Of a DNA stretch of 64,000 nt, positions 61,500 through 64,000 are shown in pieces. Each line of letters opens with the position of its first letter. The stretch's first letter is position 1. A program made the position numbers and the translations under genes. The stretch lies in IMG/VR virus record IMGVR_UViG_3300036398_003294, positions 1 to 64,000 of that record; one strand, 5' to 3'. Source of the stretch: a virus. The notes beneath the pieces are model-generated. The model was not told where the DNA came from. It saw only the letters and a program-made list of their open reading frames with translations, and searched no databases.

Positions 61500-61961
61500 T
61501 CAGATTTTATAGAGTCTAACAAAAGGTAGATAGAGCTGGATATTGGGAAGGATGTGAACAAAAAGGGAATTGATGTTAGACATTTTATGTAAAAGACCAT
61601 CATAGGATTGTAGTTGTTCATTAGAGATAAGACCAAGAACATAAAGATTTTGATCATTATCAGAGAAATGGGAAAGGGAATGAGTAGGTAGTAAAGAGTT
61701 GGTAGTGGATAGGTAGTACTGGTATTTAAGATGAAGGGACTGTTGGAGAGCAAGTACAGCTTTTTCAGCATCCTCAAAGGAAAAGTTTTCATCATGAAAG
61801 AAAGGATAGAGAAGTGCTTTAGCAGGAGTATGTAAAAATTCTGAGAGAATGGAAAGGTCTTGCTGGTAAAGTTGAGTAAGAGTATCAACAGAGATAGGTA
61901 GGATTTCAATCTTTGCATAAGATTGATTAATAGGAAAAGATTTATGAAGGATTTTAAGCAT
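61500..61961 (-). CDS. Small early-type protein, 153 aa
   Basis: 153 aa. Helical, with LTQLYQQDLSILSEFLHTPA and DAEKAVLALQQSLHLKYQYY in the middle. No recognised domain. Second gene of a minus-strand transcript headed by element copy 8; 5 bp separate it from the 80-aa gene. The coding strand is C/T-rich, like the end of the giant gene opposite. SD weak (GGATTAA). Confidence 0.55.
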   Translation of the reverse strand: MLKILHKSFPINQSYAKIEILPISVDTLTQLYQQDLSILSEFLHTPAKALLYPFFHDENFSFEDAEKAVLALQQSLHLKYQYYLSTTNSLLPTHSLSHFSDNDQNLYVLGLISNEQLQSYDGLLHKMSNINSLFVHILPNIQLYLPFVRLYKI

Positions 61962-61966
61962 AGTGG

Positions 61967-62209
61967 TTAATCCATATAAGGAAGGTTGTTAAATTGTTTG
62001 GGATTGACAACAAGAACATTGCCTGTAAGAAAAGGAAAGAAAGGATTAGCAGGAAGATCTAAGACCAAACCTTCTTCATTAAAAAGAAGAGTATTAGAAC
62101 CTTTATTAAGGATTTGAACAAGACCACCTACAAGAGATTGAGCATGAGAAAAAGAAGTGATTTCAATTTCTGATTGAACACCATTAGAAGAGAAAAGAGT
62201 AGCTTTCAT
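61967..62209 (-). CDS. DUF3846-like small protein, 80 aa
   Basis: 80 aa, SD AAAGGA. Contains SLVGGLVQILNKGSNTLLFN, EEGLVLDLPANPFFPFLTGN and VLVVNPKQF. The pattern NEEG....LP.N....-..G...VV is that of the DUF3846 family found in phages and plasmids, function unknown. Directly behind element copy 8. Confidence 0.62.
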   Translation of the reverse strand: MKATLFSSNGVQSEIEITSFSHAQSLVGGLVQILNKGSNTLLFNEEGLVLDLPANPFFPFLTGNVLVVNPKQFNNLPYMD

Positions 62210-62230
62210 AGCTGTAAGTCCTTTGTTGAG

Positions 62231-62271
62231 TTACTGTAATAAAACACTTGTGTGTAAGCAATCATTGCAAC
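62231..62271 (-). promoter_or_regulatory. Early promoter-like element, copy 8
   Basis: On the minus strand: GTTGCAAT, then ACACAAGTGTTTTATTACAGTAA. Drives the 80-aa and 153-aa genes. The tract AAAAAAACTTTTTAAAA upstream overlaps the stop codon of the 95-aa gene (62274). Confidence 0.7.
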
Positions 62272-62273
62272 TT

Positions 62274-62561
62274 TTAAAAAGTTTTTTTACTAAGTAGGAA
62301 TTTGAGTTTAGGTTTGATTGAAGCAGGATTTGTTTCTTCAATATAGAAACTTCTTGACTTGCCTAAGTCATTGCCTAAATCTTTTCTGACTTGGACAAAG
62401 AAATAGACCTTACCTTTTTGTATGTGTTGCATACCATGTATGTGTATGCAGGTAGTATCATCAAGTTGATGATAGATGCAACCAGATGCTTGTGCATCAG
62501 TAGTCATATTTGGATAAGCAACAGAAAGAGCAGAGATGATATGTTGAGATAAAGTGTTCAT
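62274..62561 (-). CDS. Small early-type protein, 95 aa
   Basis: 95 aa, SD AAGGAG. N-terminal helix (LSQHIISALSVAYPNM), a His/Cys-containing beta region (TTCIHIHGMQHIQKGKVYFF) and a basic C-terminus whose final codons lie in the A/T tract of element copy 8. No recognised domain. Second gene behind copy 9. Confidence 0.6.
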   Translation of the reverse strand: MNTLSQHIISALSVAYPNMTTDAQASGCIYHQLDDTTCIHIHGMQHIQKGKVYFFVQVRKDLGNDLGKSRSFYIEETNPASIKPKLKFLLSKKTF

Positions 62562-62570
62562 AGTGACTCC

Positions 62571-62864
62571 TTATTTGATGTTTTTGGGAAAAAAGGTTTT
62601 GAGTATTTTTATGCAGTCATCTGCTTTACAGGATTCATACCTGTCTTCAATATGGACTTCATGTTTGTCCATGATAGACATAGAGAAGGTGCAGATTGCT
62701 CTACATATAGGTGTTTTGTAGACAAGAGTAAATCTTGTTGTGTCTTGGTGCTTACCTGTATAAACACAAGTAAATACATAGCCATCAAAATCACATTCAG
62801 AAGTGATTTCTAGGTTGCTGTACTTTGCTCTAAGAGAGTTTAACAAATCATTAAAGTGGATCAT
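62571..62864 (-). CDS. Small early-type protein, 97 aa
   Basis: 97 aa, SD AAAGGAA. Layout resembles the next gene: helix, then beta strands (DGYVFTCVYTG, RFTLVYKTPICRAICTFSMS), then a basic helix at the end (ADDCIKILKTFFPKN). Six cysteines. First gene behind element copy 9. Function unknown. Confidence 0.6.
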   Translation of the reverse strand: MIHFNDLLNSLRAKYSNLEITSECDFDGYVFTCVYTGKHQDTTRFTLVYKTPICRAICTFSMSIMDKHEVHIEDRYESCKADDCIKILKTFFPKNIK

Positions 62865-62890
62865 TTTTCATTTCCTTTCGTTTTACATTA

Positions 62891-62932
62891 CCTACATATA
62901 TAAAACACTTGTGGATTAGCTTTGATTGCAAT
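62891..62932 (-). promoter_or_regulatory. Early promoter-like element, copy 9
   Basis: On the minus strand: ATTGCAAT (first G replaced by A), AATCCACAAGTGTTTTA, TATATGTAGG. Drives the 97-aa and 95-aa genes. Lies back to back with copy 10, with about 39 bp between them. Confidence 0.68.
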
Positions 62933-62971
62933 TTTGAGAAAGTTTTTTTATGGGAAAAATATTTTTATAAA

Positions 62972-63021
62972 GTTGCAATGGATGCTTATCCATAAGTGTT
63001 TTATTACCATAGGTATGTAGG
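62972..63021 (+). promoter_or_regulatory. Early promoter-like element, copy 10
   Basis: GTTGCAAT, ATGCTTATCCATAAGTGTTT, then TTACCATAGGTATGTAGG (long form). Nearly identical to copy 11 over 50 bp. Drives the genes at 63053 and 63349. GTGTTTT has an inverted copy AAAACAC immediately before the SD GGAG. Confidence 0.72.
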
Positions 63022-63052
63022 TTGTGATTAAACAAAACACGGAGTAAAAGCT

Positions 63053-63355
63053 ATGTCAAAGCTAAAAATGTTAAATGATCTTAAGCTCAAATTAGAAAAT
63101 TCAAAAATTGAGTTTAGTCATGTAGTGGCAAACAAGATGATTGAGATCAAACACCAAGCACTTGCAAATAGCAAGATTGAGATCAAGGTTTCTTGTGAAA
63201 AAGATGAGTATGGTGCATATCTCAAAGTCCATGTGAATGATGATTGTCTTGGGATGTTTGCAGAAAACACAGACACAGAATTTACAAGTGTAGTGAAACT
63301 AACCAACAGTATTAAATCAGTGATTAAATATGAAAGTGAGTATTGGGGATGTTAG
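63053..63355 (+). CDS. Small early-type protein, 100 aa
   Basis: 100 aa, SD GGAG. N-terminal helix (LKMLNDLKLKLENSKIEF), then strands (IEIKVSCEKDEYGAYLKVHV) and a final helix. Weakly like the other 95-103-aa early proteins in order of elements. No recognised family. Its stop overlaps the next start. Confidence 0.62.
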   Translation: MSKLKMLNDLKLKLENSKIEFSHVVANKMIEIKHQALANSKIEIKVSCEKDEYGAYLKVHVNDDCLGMFAENTDTEFTSVVKLTNSIKSVIKYESEYWGC

Positions 63356-63603
63356 AAGTCAGTAAAGAAAAGTTGAAGTCAGCAAATGACTACCTAGTGC
63401 AAGCAAATGGTAGTTTGTCATACAAGACAATCCTACTAGAAATCCTACCAGATATTTTGGATTTAGATATTCACAAAGTGAGTGCAACTGAGTTGGTAGG
63501 AAAAAACTACTTTTTATATGATCATATAAAAAGAGAACATAAAGATGAATATCCAGCTTTATTGAGTGCATTGGCATTATCAGTGCCTAATGAAAAGCAG
63601 TAA
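63349..63603 (+). CDS. Small early-type protein, 84 aa
   Basis: 84 aa from the ATG at 63349, which overlaps the end of the previous gene (stop at 63353-63355). An in-frame TTG at 63343 is less likely. Helical, with LLEILPDILDLDIHKVSATE in the middle and DHIKREHKDEYPALLSALAL near the end. No recognised domain. Coupled to the 100-aa gene. Confidence 0.6.
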   Translation: MLEVSKEKLKSANDYLVQANGSLSYKTILLEILPDILDLDIHKVSATELVGKNYFLYDHIKREHKDEYPALLSALALSVPNEKQ

Positions 63604-63618
63604 AGTTTTTTTCATAAA

Positions 63619-63668
63619 GTTGCAATAGATGCTTATCCATAAGTGTTTTATTACCGTAGGTATGTAGG
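63619..63668 (+). promoter_or_regulatory. Early promoter-like element, copy 11
   Basis: Long form, almost identical to copy 10 (GTTGCAATAGATGCTTATCC, AAGTGTTTTATTACCGTAGG, TATGTAGG). Upstream tract AAAGTTTTTTTCATAAA. Drives the gene at 63699. Confidence 0.72.
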
Positions 63669-63698
63669 TTGTGATTAAACAAACAAAGGAAAAAACAA

Positions 63699-64000
63699 AT
63701 GATTAAGTCAATTGTAAAAAAAGTTGCTCTTGCTCTTGCTAACCACTCAATTTCATTAAAAGTGGAAACACTAGATAATGAAGAGGCTTTTGTCACAGTG
63801 GAAAAAGAAGGTGTGTATTATTCACTAATTTTGCTTAGTGATTATGCAGAATTTTCTGAAACATATTTCAATGATGACATTGGATGTGAAGATCAGAGAA
63901 TTCTTCTTGAAGAAAAAGACTATGAGATTGAAACTTTAGTAGGCAAGATTGCAGGCATTATGGATGCACAGATTGAATCTTTTAGAAAAGAATTAGAGTT
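63699..64000 (+). CDS. Small early-type protein, runs off the window
   Basis: Open from the ATG at 63699 (SD AAAGGA) to the window end, 100 codons and counting. Begins MIKSIVKKVALALANHSISL, similar to the 103-aa protein at 41596 (MMKSILNTLALNGFTLNIEV), and continues strongly acidic (ILLEEKDYEIETLVGKI). Probably a paralog of that gene. Function unknown. Confidence 0.65.
   Translation, partial: MIKSIVKKVALALANHSISLKVETLDNEEAFVTVEKEGVYYSLILLSDYAEFSETYFNDDIGCEDQRILLEEKDYEIETLVGKIAGIMDAQIESFRKELE

Noticed and set aside
61418-61918. 166-codon minus-strand frame overlapping the 153-aa gene in another frame
   Set aside because: The 61500-61961 frame has the operon position and mixed composition of a real protein; this one is almost only L, F, I, S and Y and starts inside that gene.
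1-64000. tRNA genes, integrase, or attachment sites
   Set aside because: No cloverleaf-like segment or recombinase motif was noticed in the intergenic regions, which are all short; absence by eye is not proof.

Overview
The window is a gene-dense, AT-rich (about one third G+C by eye) stretch of a large, tailed, contractile (myovirus-type) dsDNA bacteriophage genome. The evidence is a tail sheath protein, a baseplate-J protein in a long baseplate/fibre operon, neck-type proteins, a phage-type family A DNA polymerase, the C-terminal part of an NAD-dependent DNA ligase, and many small promoter-proximal genes of the early, host-takeover kind. Start codons are mostly ATG behind AAAGGA/GGAG ribosome sites. 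I saw no tRNA, rRNA, CRISPR array, integrase or insertion sequence. The host cannot be read from the sequence; an SspB-like adaptor hints at a proteobacterial-type ClpXP partner, but only weakly.

Layout. 1-1817 (+): ligase C-terminus, then a tandem double-SspB-like protein behind a recurrent intergenic element. 1819-21206 (-): a nine-gene operon of baseplate and fibre proteins reading right to left (zinc-motif wedge protein, baseplate J, 793-aa, 207-aa, 964-aa, 812-aa fibre, 212-aa, 1730-aa and 253-aa proteins). 21358-32399 (+): small early-type genes, then neck/tail genes, a zinc-ribbon protein and a giant 1732-aa tail sheath. 32450-35831 (+): unknown 244-aa protein and DNA polymerase. 35839-38276 (+): eleven tandem, nearly abutting paralogous genes of about 72 codons starting MICWF(E/H)N; this is the most unusual feature. 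38284-39892 (+): small conserved phage genes. 39882-41451 (-): a duplicated-motif virion-type protein and a C39/papain-like cysteine protease. 41596-43765 (+): small early genes and a 425-aa protein. 43762-44256 (-) and 44379-45119 (+): a divergent pair. 45186-50686 (+): two tiny genes, then a nuclease-methyltransferase fusion and its methyltransferase-only paralog (a phage-borne restriction-modification-like pair). 50742-52007 (-): coiled-coil protein. 52085-61213 (+): virion-type protein and a 2853-aa giant. 61500-64000: two divergent clusters of small early-type genes.

Two regulatory themes run through the window. First, an approximately 42-50 bp element (GTTGCAAT, then AAGTGTTTTA, then usually TATGTAGG, with an A/T tract upstream) occurs 11 times, always just upstream of and pointing at small genes; it is probably a phage early promoter class. 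Second, at least six genes (22729, 24549, 32049, 32450, 33231, 39668) have a hairpin whose right arm contains the Shine-Dalgarno sequence, with a TATA-type element in or next to the left arm or loop. This is the arrangement known from T4 gene e, where read-through RNA is silenced and locally initiated RNA is translated.

Functional reading: early elements drive small takeover proteins, the SspB-like adaptor and the restriction-modification pair; the polymerase and ligase replicate DNA; the minus-strand baseplate operon and plus-strand neck/sheath genes build the tail. Identifications rest on motif recognition by eye without database searches.
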